Shown here in pieces: positions 46,354 through 54,048 of a stretch of DNA of 64,000 nucleotides; the stretch's first letter is position 1, and each line of letters begins with the position of its first letter. The notes beneath the pieces were generated by a model. The model searched no databases, was not told the origin of the DNA, and was given only the letters and a program-made list of their open reading frames with translations. Source of the DNA: Sphingomonas mucosissima (GTDB lineage: Bacteria; Pseudomonadota; Alphaproteobacteria; Sphingomonadales; Sphingomonadaceae); the NCBI RefSeq assembly GCF_002197665.1, contig NZ_NBBJ01000007.1, positions 31,605-95,604 on the forward strand, in the 5' to 3' direction. The position numbers and the translations under genes were made by a program.

Positions 46354-46377
46354 CGTGCCGGCGGTGAGGCCGGCACG
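46354..46377 (+). terminator. Hairpin terminator after the NmrA-family gene
   Basis: Perfect 9-bp stem CGTGCCGGC / GCCGGCACG with 6-base loop, 13 bp after the stop codon. No T-run follows, so efficiency is uncertain. Confidence 0.55.
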
Positions 46378-46386
46378 CCTGTGCCG

Positions 46387-46479
46387 TCACATGTGCGTCG
46401 CACTGGGGCGGACGATCACGTCGTTGATGTCGACGCCTTCGGGTTGCTCCAGCGCATAGCGGACCGCCCAGTGAGCAGG
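46387..46479 (-). pseudogene. SDR-family C-terminal remnant
   Basis: The minus-strand frame reads AVRYALEQPEGVDINDVIVR followed by PSATHM and a stop, the characteristic last 27 residues of YdfG-like serine/3-hydroxy acid dehydrogenases. Upstream of about 46479 the rest of the gene is absent and replaced by sequence coding on the other strand (next entry). Confidence 0.65.
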
Positions 46480-46709
46480 TCAGTTCATCGAAGGCCATTC
46501 GGTACGTCTGCTACGAGAACCTCGGGACCGGCAAGTTTGCGGTGTCCAGCGGGGAGGTTCTGACCGCTCCTCAGGATGACGAAACGCTCGCCTTCCATGC
46601 TAGGCAGCAAGCCGAGCATTTTATCACCGAAGGCGTGTCGCGTTGGTTCGATAATCTGTCGGAAGCCGTCGCAGACTATGCGTTCGTCATGGACAGTGAG
46701 CGCAGCTAA
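46470..46709 (+). pseudogene. 3' fragment of an unrecognised gene
   Basis: An open frame ending at TAA 46707 reads coding-like: AIRYVCYENLGTGKFAVSSG, ETLAFHARQQAEHFITEGVS and FDNLSEAVADYAFVMDSERS. It has no start codon or ribosome binding site and abuts the SDR remnant, so its 5' part was probably deleted together with the SDR body. Family not recognised. Confidence 0.5.
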
Positions 46710-46733
46710 CGTCAGCTATGCGCCACCCGCACC

Positions 46734-46779
46734 CGAAAGCGGACCGGACGCTAACCTCCCACAATCAGGCGTTCGGGAG
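46734..46779. repeat. Dispersed intergenic repeat, copy 1
   Basis: CGAAAGCGGACCGGACG...CCTCCCACAATC...GTTCGGGA; a second copy at 47495-47539 matches at most positions. Confidence 0.5.
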
Positions 46780-46976
46780 CGCGCTGGCTACCCCGGAAAG
46801 AGGACAGGCTGCTCACGCCCAAACCCAGTCGTTCAGCGGCGAGATTGAGATTCCTGAAATCCGCCACTCGTTAACTTGTCTCGCTGCTCATTGAAACAGC
46901 GAGGTTCGGTGGATTGCAGACGCTCGGCTTTTGGGCTTCGATGTGGGCCTGAGTGACGTTAACTGAGGAGCGCGCT

Positions 46977-47393
46977 TTGCTGACGGACTTCTTTTTAGGC
47001 CCTGCTGACGATGGTGCCGCCCTCTCCACGGACATGGCTCGTACGCCCAACCACCGCACGCGCAATGCTGATAACTCAGTTCTTGCCGCGTTGTGGAAAG
47101 CGGTAGATCAGGACGCGGATGCTTCGGGCCTAGCGGGAGAGGAGTTCTTAGTTGCCATGGGATCGCCTGAGGGACCTTGGGTCTTTGTGATACCTGATGA
47201 GCTTGTCATCCGTTTAGATGAACTAACCGAGGACAGGTTTTCGGAAGCGGCGGATCGGTGGGCGCAATCGGAAGAGCTTTCATATCATCATGTCTCTGGG
47301 CAGCAATTGATTGAGTCCCTGCAGACCATCAAGAGGCTCGCAGGCAATGCTCGATCTGCAGAGCAGAAGCTCTTCTTGAGGATGGCAATGTAG
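46977..47393 (+). CDS. Hypothetical protein (138 aa)
   Basis: Not recognised. The product begins LTDFFLGPADDGAALSTDMA and is acidic and soluble, with mixed helix/strand text (EEFLVAMGSPEGPWVFVIPD, ELVIRLDELTEDRFSEAADR) and a basic helical C-terminus. TTG 46977 is chosen because GAGGAG stands six bases before it; GTG 46953 in the same frame is an alternative. The lower GC and lack of partners suggest recent acquisition. No toxin, antitoxin or immunity motif could be identified. Confidence 0.55.
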   Translation: MLTDFFLGPADDGAALSTDMARTPNHRTRNADNSVLAALWKAVDQDADASGLAGEEFLVAMGSPEGPWVFVIPDELVIRLDELTEDRFSEAADRWAQSEELSYHHVSGQQLIESLQTIKRLAGNARSAEQKLFLRMAM

Positions 47394-47494
47394 CCGCCGA
47401 TCGCCCCGCGAAACCGATCGCAAAATTCGCTTCTGGTCGGGTTTTGCCGCCAAGGCCAAACTCCCTTAGTGGCTACTGTGCCGCTCGCCCTTCC

Positions 47495-47539
47495 CAAAAG
47501 CGGACTGGCAGAAACCCTCCCACTATCCGACATTCGGGA
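47495..47539. repeat. Dispersed intergenic repeat, copy 2
   Basis: CAAAAGCGGACTGGCAG...CCCTCCCACTATC...ATTCGGGA; partner of the copy at 46734. Confidence 0.5.
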
Positions 47540-47622
47540 TCCTCGGGGCGCTCGCCACCTTCGGACATTCGCCGCGGGCATCAGCTCGATTGGTGCGGGT
47601 AAGATGGCTACGGTATCCCGCA

Positions 47623-47658
47623 GAAAAGCATGATCACGGCGGAGGGTATCTCCTCCGC
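47623..47658. repeat. Hairpin repeat left of the membrane protein gene
   Basis: GAAAAGCATGATCACG then the perfect stem GCGGAGG/CCTCCGC (47639-47658). Direct repeat of 48466-48499. Confidence 0.5.
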
Positions 47659-47715
47659 GGCGTCCAGGCGGTCGCCATGCTTGTCCTATCACGGCATTGA
47701 CGGAATAGTGTTCAC

Positions 47716-48318
47716 ATGAGCGCGTTCGATCTGGTCTTCGCCGTTTATGGACTTCTGCTGGGCCTGGCCATTTCCGAAGTGCTTGGCGGATTTTCTCGTG
47801 CGCTTAAGCTAAAGCGCGGCACTGCGGCCGTTCGGATCGGTTGGCTGACGCCGCTGCTTGGTCTGCTGGTGATGCTCGATCTCTCGAGCTTCTGGCTGCT
47901 CGCCTGGGACGCGCGTGACCAGATCGACGCCAACTACGTGACCTTGGTGAGCGTGCTTGGGATGGTTGGTGTCTATTACTTGGCTGCGACATTGATCTTC
48001 CCCGACGCGCCTGAGGAGTGGCCGAATTTCGACGACTGGTACGACAAGCAGAAACATTTGGTCGTCGGCGGCTTGCTGGCAGCGAACATCTCCAGCTGGA
48101 TCGGCGTGGCCGTGTTGCAAGACTTGCACCCATCGCCAGAAGCGCCAGCAGCCCAGGCGAGTGTTTTCGTCGAAGTGCTTTACATGGCCAGTGGCCTCGC
48201 GATCCTGGCGCTGTTCGCTGGCTTGCTGATGGTACGCTCACGTAGCTGGAACGTCGCTATGCTCGCCGCGCTCTGTGGCTTCATGATCACCTCGGGAGTC
48301 GTCGAGGCATATGTCTGA
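47716..48318 (+). CDS. Hypothetical integral membrane protein (200 aa)
   Basis: About six hydrophobic segments can be counted (LVFAVYGLLLGLAISEVLGG, WLTPLLGLLVMLDLSSFWLL, ...VSVLGMVGVYYLAATLIF, ...LLAANISSWIGVAVLQ, ...VLYMASGLAILALFAGLLMV, ...AMLAALCGFMITSGVV). A charged loop WPNFDDWYDKQKH separates the halves. No transporter or enzyme motif. The gene is framed by two direct hairpin repeats (47623, 48466) and has no clear ribosome binding site. Function unknown. Confidence 0.7.
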   Translation: MSAFDLVFAVYGLLLGLAISEVLGGFSRALKLKRGTAAVRIGWLTPLLGLLVMLDLSSFWLLAWDARDQIDANYVTLVSVLGMVGVYYLAATLIFPDAPEEWPNFDDWYDKQKHLVVGGLLAANISSWIGVAVLQDLHPSPEAPAAQASVFVEVLYMASGLAILALFAGLLMVRSRSWNVAMLAALCGFMITSGVVEAYV

Positions 48319-48959
48319 GGCAGGTGCGGGCCTTCATATTAGTACGCGCACCTGCTCGATCGCCGGCAGCGCGATCCCGCCAGGTGCCCTCGTTACTTCA
48401 TCGCCGCGGGTTGCCGACGGGTATCGGCCTGATCGACGCGGGTATCTCAGCTGCGCTTGACCGCTGAAAAGCGTGATCGCGGCGGAGGTTGTCTCCGCCG
48501 TCTTGCTTGGCTTGGTGAGTCGGTAGTTAGAGGTCGCACACCTGAGCGATGGAGCCAAAATGAGCCGTGAAGCTGAAGCCCTCAGATCCTTCGCCATGCG
48601 TTATGGCGGCCTGGTTCCTGCACAAGAGGCGCCAACCGGATTGCTCTGGTGCGCCGAGCGATGCTCCCGTTCATGTCGCCCCCACGCCGTCGAAGAGCGC
48701 GGCGCCCGCCAAGCGCTCGTCGCGCGGATTGAGGGCGTTTGCGCCAGCGGCGTCAAGCCGGCGGTCACCCCAGCGATGCGCTTCGCGGTCGACCGGACGG
48801 CTGACCTTCACCACTCCCGGCGAACAGTTGCTCGACGCTTGGCTAAACACCAGCGTCAGCGGACAACGCACCTTGCGATCTCGTCTTCGAAGCAGTGGCC
48901 AATCGGTCAAGTGACGATCCAGCAGCCTTTCTCTTCTGCTCCGCCGGCTTGCCTCAGGT
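48319..48959. other. No supported gene; hairpin repeat and possible decayed DNA
   Basis: Apart from the hairpin repeat at 48466-48499, frames on both strands between 48560 and 48960 read partly protein-like (for example LTFTTPGEQLLDAWLNTSVS on the plus strand) but no family, start or consistent frame can be defended. Confidence 0.4.
48466..48499. repeat. Hairpin repeat right of the membrane protein gene
   Basis: GAAAAGCGTGATCGC then the perfect stem GGCGGAG/CTCCGCC (48481-48499); could also terminate transcription of the preceding gene. Confidence 0.5.
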
Positions 48960-50285
48960 TTAACTGCAACGCTGCGCGACTAAGGGCGACTGAGCCTGAT
49001 GCCGCAGCGTCAGTGAAAAGTGATCGAACGTCTCCGGCAAATCATTTATGTCCAGCTTTCCCCCGGGTGGGAGGCAAATGTTACGCGTGAGAAGCGCCGC
49101 CATCAGATTGCTGGCGAGCAGCAGGACGAGGTTCTTGGCCGGACATTCACCCGGGCCGCCACTGAACGGGATCAGCGGCCAGGCATCGGCTTCGCCCCGG
49201 AGCCAGACATCGGGGGCGAAGCGGTGGGAGAAAGGCAAGCGCTCGTCGTCACGGTGCAGGAACGGCACGTGGATCAGGATTCCGGTCCCTTCCGCCATGG
49301 TGCTGCCGTTCCATGCCGCAGGCCGGGCGCTTTGGCGCAGGATCGCCGGGGTGGTCGGCCATAGCCGCACCGATTCCAGCAGGCAGGCGCGCAGGAAAGG
49401 ATAGCCCGGCGCCGTATCGTTGCGCGCGCGCGCCGTGATGCCCGCATCAGCCACGATTAGCGCCAGCGCGCGGAAGGTAGCGATGCCCGCCGCATCGAAG
49501 GCGAACAGCCATTGGCCGACCTGACTTTCGGCGGCCGATCGCGTCGTCGCACGCCTCGCCAACCCCGCCCCCAACGTGCCGGGCGGCGCCGCGTGGAGAT
49601 ACGCCGCCACGTGTGACAGGAAACGCGCCCGCAGCACACGGCGCTTGGGATGGAGAAACGACCAATTGCCCGCGCTGCGCAGACGGATCAGCATGGCGAC
49701 GAGATCGCGATCGTCCGCTGCTGCATCGCCGAACAGGCAGCGGCGCACGATGCGGAACCAGCTGTCCTTGAACCTGCCCCAGCTGAGATCATCGGGCCCG
49801 GACAACAGCGCCGCGATCTCCTGATCGATGATCTCGCGGAAATGCGGCGCCATCGAGTGAATGGGGCAGCCGCTTTCCAGGGCCTGATCGTTGAGCGCCC
49901 GCCGCGCCACGCGGTCGCGCCCGCGCGAGATCAGCGACCCCTCCGGCTCGAAATGCGCGAGCGTCGCATGCTTCTCGTCGCTGTCGGTCTCGAACGGCTC
50001 GGGCGTTTCCGCCAGCACGCGTCGTACATCGTCTGGCGAGAGGAGCACTGCCTGCTCGCGCCCCGGCAAGCGCAGCATCACGGGTCCCGGCCCATATCGA
50101 CGGCGCAGCCGCTGGAGCAACGCGACGGCGCCGCCCTCCAGCCCGGTCGATTGCAGCAATCGAACCACGAGCGGCCGCCGCACCATGATGCCCTTGGCGA
50201 TCAACGGACCGCCAACAATGACCAATACGGTCATGCTTTCGGCAAGCGACAGGCGATGCAACACAGGTTGAGATCTTTTTGCCAT
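48960..50285 (-). CDS. Cytochrome P450
   Basis: A 441-residue heme monooxygenase. The K-helix ExxR is ESVRLWP, followed by the PERF-like HRFAPDVWL, and the heme-thiolate loop is PFSGGPGECPAKNLVLLLAS with the proximal Cys. The I-helix reads WLFAFDAAGIATFRALAL, without the usual acid-alcohol pair (A/G-G-x-D/E-T), which may alter oxygen activation. The N-terminus has a hydrophobic stretch (MTVLVIVGGPLIAKGIMV) suggesting membrane association. It is divergent from two SDR genes (95-bp gap) and may oxidise a lipophilic compound with them. No ferredoxin partner lies nearby. Confidence 0.9.
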   Translation of the reverse strand: MAKRSQPVLHRLSLAESMTVLVIVGGPLIAKGIMVRRPLVVRLLQSTGLEGGAVALLQRLRRRYGPGPVMLRLPGREQAVLLSPDDVRRVLAETPEPFETDSDEKHATLAHFEPEGSLISRGRDRVARRALNDQALESGCPIHSMAPHFREIIDQEIAALLSGPDDLSWGRFKDSWFRIVRRCLFGDAAADDRDLVAMLIRLRSAGNWSFLHPKRRVLRARFLSHVAAYLHAAPPGTLGAGLARRATTRSAAESQVGQWLFAFDAAGIATFRALALIVADAGITARARNDTAPGYPFLRACLLESVRLWPTTPAILRQSARPAAWNGSTMAEGTGILIHVPFLHRDDERLPFSHRFAPDVWLRGEADAWPLIPFSGGPGECPAKNLVLLLASNLMAALLTRNICLPPGGKLDINDLPETFDHFSLTLRHQAQSPLVAQRCS

Positions 50286-50379
50286 ATCGACCTGAACTCA
50301 CGAGACGCGGCTTCGTTGTGCCCGACGACTTGGTTTTCTTTCCCCAAGTCAGATATTTAACTTACATTAGGAGTTCGGC

Positions 50380-51480
50380 ATGGTTGCTCTGAGGCCGCTT
50401 TCCGAACAAACGATCGTCATCACCGGTGCCAGCAGTGGGATCGGGCTGGTGACCGCCCGCATCGCCGCCAAGGCCGGCGCCGCGGTCGTCGCCGCCGCCC
50501 GCAACGAGGAAGCGCTGCGCACGCTTGTCCAGGAGATCAGGGACGCGGGCGGCCGCGCCGCTTACGCCGTATGCGATGTCGGGCGCGAGGAGGATATCGC
50601 GCGCGTGGCGGAGGTCGCGCACCTCGATTTCGGCGGCTTCGACACCTGGGTCAACAATGCCGGCATCTCGATCTTCGGCAGGCTGTGGGACGTGCCGATG
50701 CCCGAATGGCACCGCATGTTCGACACGGTCTATTGGGGCACGGTGTACGGCTCGCTTGCCGCGGTCCGCCACTTCCGCGATGCCGACAAGGCCGGCGCAG
50801 TGGTCAATGTCGGCAGCTTCTTCGGCGACAAGGCGCCGGCGGTGCAGAGCACCTACGCCTCCGCCAAATTCGCGCTTCACGGCTTCACCGGCTCGCTGAG
50901 GCAGGAGGTGGAGCATGAGGGCTGGCCAATCTCCGTCTCGCTCGTCCACCCCGGCCGGATCGACACGCCGTACAACGAGCATGCGGGAAATTACATGCCG
51001 ATGCAGCCCGTCCACCGGGGGATGATCTATCCGCCCGAGGCAGTCGCGGAGGCGATCCTGTGGTGCGCCGCGCATCCCAAGCGCGACATGTTCGTCGGCA
51101 GCCAGGCAAAGCTCGCAGCGGTGCTCGGCGCCGTGGCGCCGCGCTTCACCGATCGGGTGATGGAGGTGCTGATGTACACCTCGCAGCAGTCGCGCACGCG
51201 CAAGGCGACCGAGGATCACCAGCGCGCCTTGTTCAAGGCCGGCTATGGCGGGCACGAACGCGGTACGCACGAGCCGCATCTGATGCGCAGCCGCAGTCTC
51301 TACGTGAAGGCGACCAAGCGGCCGGCGCTGACCGCCGCCGCGCTGCTCGGCGGCGGCGCGCTTGCTTGGAGCCTGCTGCGCGACGCAAAGGAACATTCCG
51401 CGCCGCCGCCGGAGGCCGGGGACATGGCGCAACTTACGCCGAACAACGGGATCCACGTCGCCGAACCGGTCGGGGCTTGA
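50380..51480 (+). CDS. Short-chain dehydrogenase/reductase with C-terminal membrane segment
   Basis: A 366-residue SDR. Classical motifs are complete: TGASSGIG, NNAGIS, catalytic Ser in NVGSFFGD and Tyr/Lys in YASAKFAL. After the about 250-residue catalytic domain comes a basic region and a hydrophobic stretch (LTAAALLGGGALAWSLL), so it is probably membrane-tethered. ATG has AGGAG seven bases upstream. Three bases separate it from the second SDR gene, and the P450 is divergent; the three likely act in one pathway. Confidence 0.92.
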   Translation: MVALRPLSEQTIVITGASSGIGLVTARIAAKAGAAVVAAARNEEALRTLVQEIRDAGGRAAYAVCDVGREEDIARVAEVAHLDFGGFDTWVNNAGISIFGRLWDVPMPEWHRMFDTVYWGTVYGSLAAVRHFRDADKAGAVVNVGSFFGDKAPAVQSTYASAKFALHGFTGSLRQEVEHEGWPISVSLVHPGRIDTPYNEHAGNYMPMQPVHRGMIYPPEAVAEAILWCAAHPKRDMFVGSQAKLAAVLGAVAPRFTDRVMEVLMYTSQQSRTRKATEDHQRALFKAGYGGHERGTHEPHLMRSRSLYVKATKRPALTAAALLGGGALAWSLLRDAKEHSAPPPEAGDMAQLTPNNGIHVAEPVGA

Positions 51481-51483
51481 ACG

Positions 51484-52536
51484 ATGCGGCACGGCACCTG
51501 TCGGCTGCTCGCCCCGGCATTGTTGGCTGCGCTTTCACTGAGTGGGTGCGCCACCTCCACGCATCTCGGACGTAGTGAGCTCTCGCGTGTGGCTGGGCGC
51601 ACCTATGTCATCGTTGGCGCATCGAGCGGCTTTGGCCAGGGTGCCGCGCTCCACCTGGGCGAGCTGCGCGCCAACGTCGTCCTTGCCGCGCGACGGAGCG
51701 ACTTGCTGGAGGAGGTCGCCGGCCGGGTTCGCGCCGCGGGCGGGCAAGCGCTCGTCGTCACCACCGACGTGTCCGACCCAGCGAAGGTAGAGGCGCTGGC
51801 GAATGCCGCCGCCGCGCGCTTCGGGCGGATCGACGTATGGATGAACATCGCCGGGGTCGGCGCAACCGGGCGCTTCTGGGACGTGCCGGTGGCGGATTAC
51901 TCGCGCATGGTCGACGTGAATCTGAAGGGCGTAATCTACGGCAGCCACGCCGCGCTGCGCCGCTTTCTTGCACAAGGCCACGGCACATTGGTCAACATGG
52001 GCTCGGTCGAAAGCGAGGTCCCGCTCGCCTATCATAGCGCTTATGGCGCGACCAAGGCGGGCGTGCTGAGCCTCGGCCGTTCGCTCAATGAGGAACTGCG
52101 CCACGCCGGCCATGGCAAGGCAATCAAGGTGGCGACGGTGATGCCCTGGGCGGTCGATACGCCCTTCTTTCAGCATACCGCCAATTACAGCGGCCATGCC
52201 GATCGCATGGCGTTGATGGATGGGCCGGAGAAGGTGGTGCAAGCGCTCGTCTGGGTCTCGCTCCACCCGCGCGAAGAACTGCCTGTGGGGTGGAAGGCGC
52301 AGGCCGCCTCCTCCGCATATCACCTGTTTCCCGACCTGACCGAGCGCGTCTCGGCCAACATCCACCGTGCGGAACTGGCCAAGGGTACGCCGCAGGCGCC
52401 GACTTCGGGCTCGCTCCACCAGCCGGTGGCGGAGGGCCGCAACGTCGAGGGCGGTGTGCGCGCCCGCATGAAGCGGGAGGACGCCGCGGCCGAAGCCGGT
52501 GCCGCCCCCCTCCCCGCCGCACAGGAGCCACGCTAA
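51484..52536 (+). CDS. SDR with lipoprotein-type signal peptide
   Basis: A 350-residue SDR whose first 23 residues form a lipoprotein signal (LLAPALLAALSLSGC, lipobox LSGC). The SDR domain follows: VGASSGFG, NIAGVG, Ser in NMGSVESE, Tyr/Lys in YGATKAGV. All catalytic residues are kept. A lipid-anchored periplasmic SDR would be cut off from cytosolic NAD(P), so either it is retained on the inner face, or the leader is a plain membrane anchor. The C-terminus is an extended low-complexity tail (GRNVEGGVRARMKREDAAAE). Coupled with the SDR before it. Confidence 0.9.
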   Translation: MRHGTCRLLAPALLAALSLSGCATSTHLGRSELSRVAGRTYVIVGASSGFGQGAALHLGELRANVVLAARRSDLLEEVAGRVRAAGGQALVVTTDVSDPAKVEALANAAAARFGRIDVWMNIAGVGATGRFWDVPVADYSRMVDVNLKGVIYGSHAALRRFLAQGHGTLVNMGSVESEVPLAYHSAYGATKAGVLSLGRSLNEELRHAGHGKAIKVATVMPWAVDTPFFQHTANYSGHADRMALMDGPEKVVQALVWVSLHPREELPVGWKAQAASSAYHLFPDLTERVSANIHRAELAKGTPQAPTSGSLHQPVAEGRNVEGGVRARMKREDAAAEAGAAPLPAAQEPR

Positions 52537-52557
52537 CCGACGCCTTGTGATCTTCAA

Positions 52558-52818
52558 GTGAACGGCGAGCGCCAGCGCGTCGACGTACCCGCCGACATGC
52601 CGCTGCTGTGGGTGCTGCGCGACGTAATCGGGCTTACGGGCACCAAATACGGCTGCGGGATCGCTCAATGCGGCGCCTGTACCGTCCACCTCGACGGAAA
52701 CCGGTGCGGTCCTGCGTGCTCCGATCTCGGCCGTGGGAGGCCGCGCGGTGACCACGGTCGAGGCGGTCGGCGGCACTCCGCAGGGAAAGGCAGTGCAGAG
52801 CGCGTGGCTGCGGCATGT
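52558..52818 (+). pseudogene. Broken [2Fe-2S] subunit of a molybdenum hydroxylase (IorA/XdhC-type)
   Basis: From GTG 52558 the product shows [20 protein letters not shown] and the plant-type ferredoxin motif [17 protein letters not shown], as in small subunits of aldehyde/isoquinoline oxidoreductases. Right after HLDGN the frame is lost; the next frame continues [18 protein letters not shown] and [14 protein letters not shown], and the gene ends without its second cluster domain. At least one frameshift and a 3' truncation. The large molybdopterin subunit is missing. Confidence 0.8.
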
Positions 52819-53072
52819 TGCGCGGGGCGTCGCGAACGGCTGAAAGTGGACCGCTTTCCGACCGTCCGGTCTGCGGTGAGAACGGCCAGAAAGCAGCCTA
52901 TCGGCTGTTCCCCAACACGCATGGATTTGACGTGACGTATCTGCGGTCTCTCGAGGAAAGAATCGTCGGATATCACGCAGAAACTCCTTTGATCACTTGC
53001 CTGACACCGATCTGACGCGAGACCTAATCGGGCGGGTAAGCCGGGAGCTGCGCGTGGCAGCCCCCTGAACAA
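52819..53072. other. Intergenic; nothing recognised
   Basis: Follows the broken [2Fe-2S] gene. Contains AAAGTGGACCGCTTTCCGACCG and similar degenerate repeat-like text, no gene. Confidence 0.4.
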
Positions 53073-54026
53073 TCAGCCGGTAATCCCGCAGCGCGCCAGC
53101 TTCGCCGTATAACTCGGCTGCGCCAGCATCGCGTCCACCGCCTCGTTCGGGCGGTTCGATGCGATCAAGCGGGGGCCTTGCTGCGCGAGCTTGTGATAGG
53201 CGCCGGCATCCGCCTTCGTGCGATAAACGGCGTCCGGCGTGTCGGCGCCGCCATAGGATCCCGATAGCGCGGTGGCGCCGGCCGCCTCCAGTTCGGGGAT
53301 GAAATCCGCATCCACCCGGCTCGGCCGCACCATCGCGAGCAGCCGATCGTTGACGAGCCCCGCGGCCTTTGCCGCCGCCAGCCCCTTGCGATCGAACACC
53401 GGCAATGCGACGACCGCGTCGGGGAGCTGCTTGCGCAGCGCCTGTGCCTGCCGGATCGTGTAGGTAAGAAACATCATCCGGTTCTCGGCGCCGACACTCC
53501 GTACCGTCTTCGCGAGGAGTTCAGGATCGGTGATTGGCTTTACATCGAGCAGCACCAGCGCGCGGCCGTCCGCCCATTTCAAGGCATCGGCCAGCAGCGG
53601 CGGCGTGTACGCGGTCGGCTGGCCCGACTGATCGCGCAGCTTCAGCGGGGCGATCTCGGCCCATCGCATCTCGTGGATAGTGCCGTGCCCCACCGTGTTC
53701 CGGGGAAGCACCGGATCGTGGTTCAGAAACAGGACGTCGTCGAACGTCTGCTGTACGTCGATCTCCAGGAACACCGGCAGCATCGAAGTGGTTCGCTCAA
53801 GCGTTGCCAGCGCATTCTCGGGATATTCCGGCAGCGGCCCGCCACGATGTGCGCCGATCAACGACACTTTCTGTTCGCGAAGACAAGAAAGCAGCTGGGG
53901 GATGCCGGCCTTAGCGGCGCGGGCGATCCCCGCCGCTGTCGGCGCCTGCGGTTGAGTGGGCGCGGCCGCCACCAAGGAGGCGATTAGCGTCGAGCCGGCG
54001 GCCAGCGTCATGAACATGGCTTTCAT
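53073..54026 (-). CDS. Secreted glycerophosphodiester phosphodiesterase
   Basis: A 317-residue GDPD-family enzyme that hydrolyses glycerophosphodiesters to glycerol 3-phosphate and an alcohol. Signal peptide MKAMFMTLAAGSTLIASLVA. TIM-barrel motifs: IGAHRGGPLPEYPENALATL (catalytic His-Arg and Glu), FLEIDVQQTFDDVLFLNHDP (metal Glu/Asp and second His) and VLLDVKPI. ATG 54026 has AAGGAC upstream. It starts 22 bp after the TBDR stop in the same direction: receptor and enzyme form an operon for import and use of phospholipid head-group diesters. Confidence 0.93.
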   Translation of the reverse strand: MKAMFMTLAAGSTLIASLVAAAPTQPQAPTAAGIARAAKAGIPQLLSCLREQKVSLIGAHRGGPLPEYPENALATLERTTSMLPVFLEIDVQQTFDDVLFLNHDPVLPRNTVGHGTIHEMRWAEIAPLKLRDQSGQPTAYTPPLLADALKWADGRALVLLDVKPITDPELLAKTVRSVGAENRMMFLTYTIRQAQALRKQLPDAVVALPVFDRKGLAAAKAAGLVNDRLLAMVRPSRVDADFIPELEAAGATALSGSYGGADTPDAVYRTKADAGAYHKLAQQGPRLIASNRPNEAVDAMLAQPSYTAKLARCGITG

Positions 54027-54048
54027 GATCGTATGTCCTTGCAGGAGT

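Noticed and set aside
48560..49090. Possible SOS-associated peptidase-like gene (text SFAMRYGGLVPA)
   Set aside because: Resemblance to the RWGLVPxW motif is too short; the catalytic Cys2 N-terminus and the rest of the domain are missing, and three frames compete.
50362..51492. 376-codon minus-strand frame opposite the first SDR
   Set aside because: Antisense shadow; the plus-strand SDR has all catalytic motifs and a ribosome binding site.
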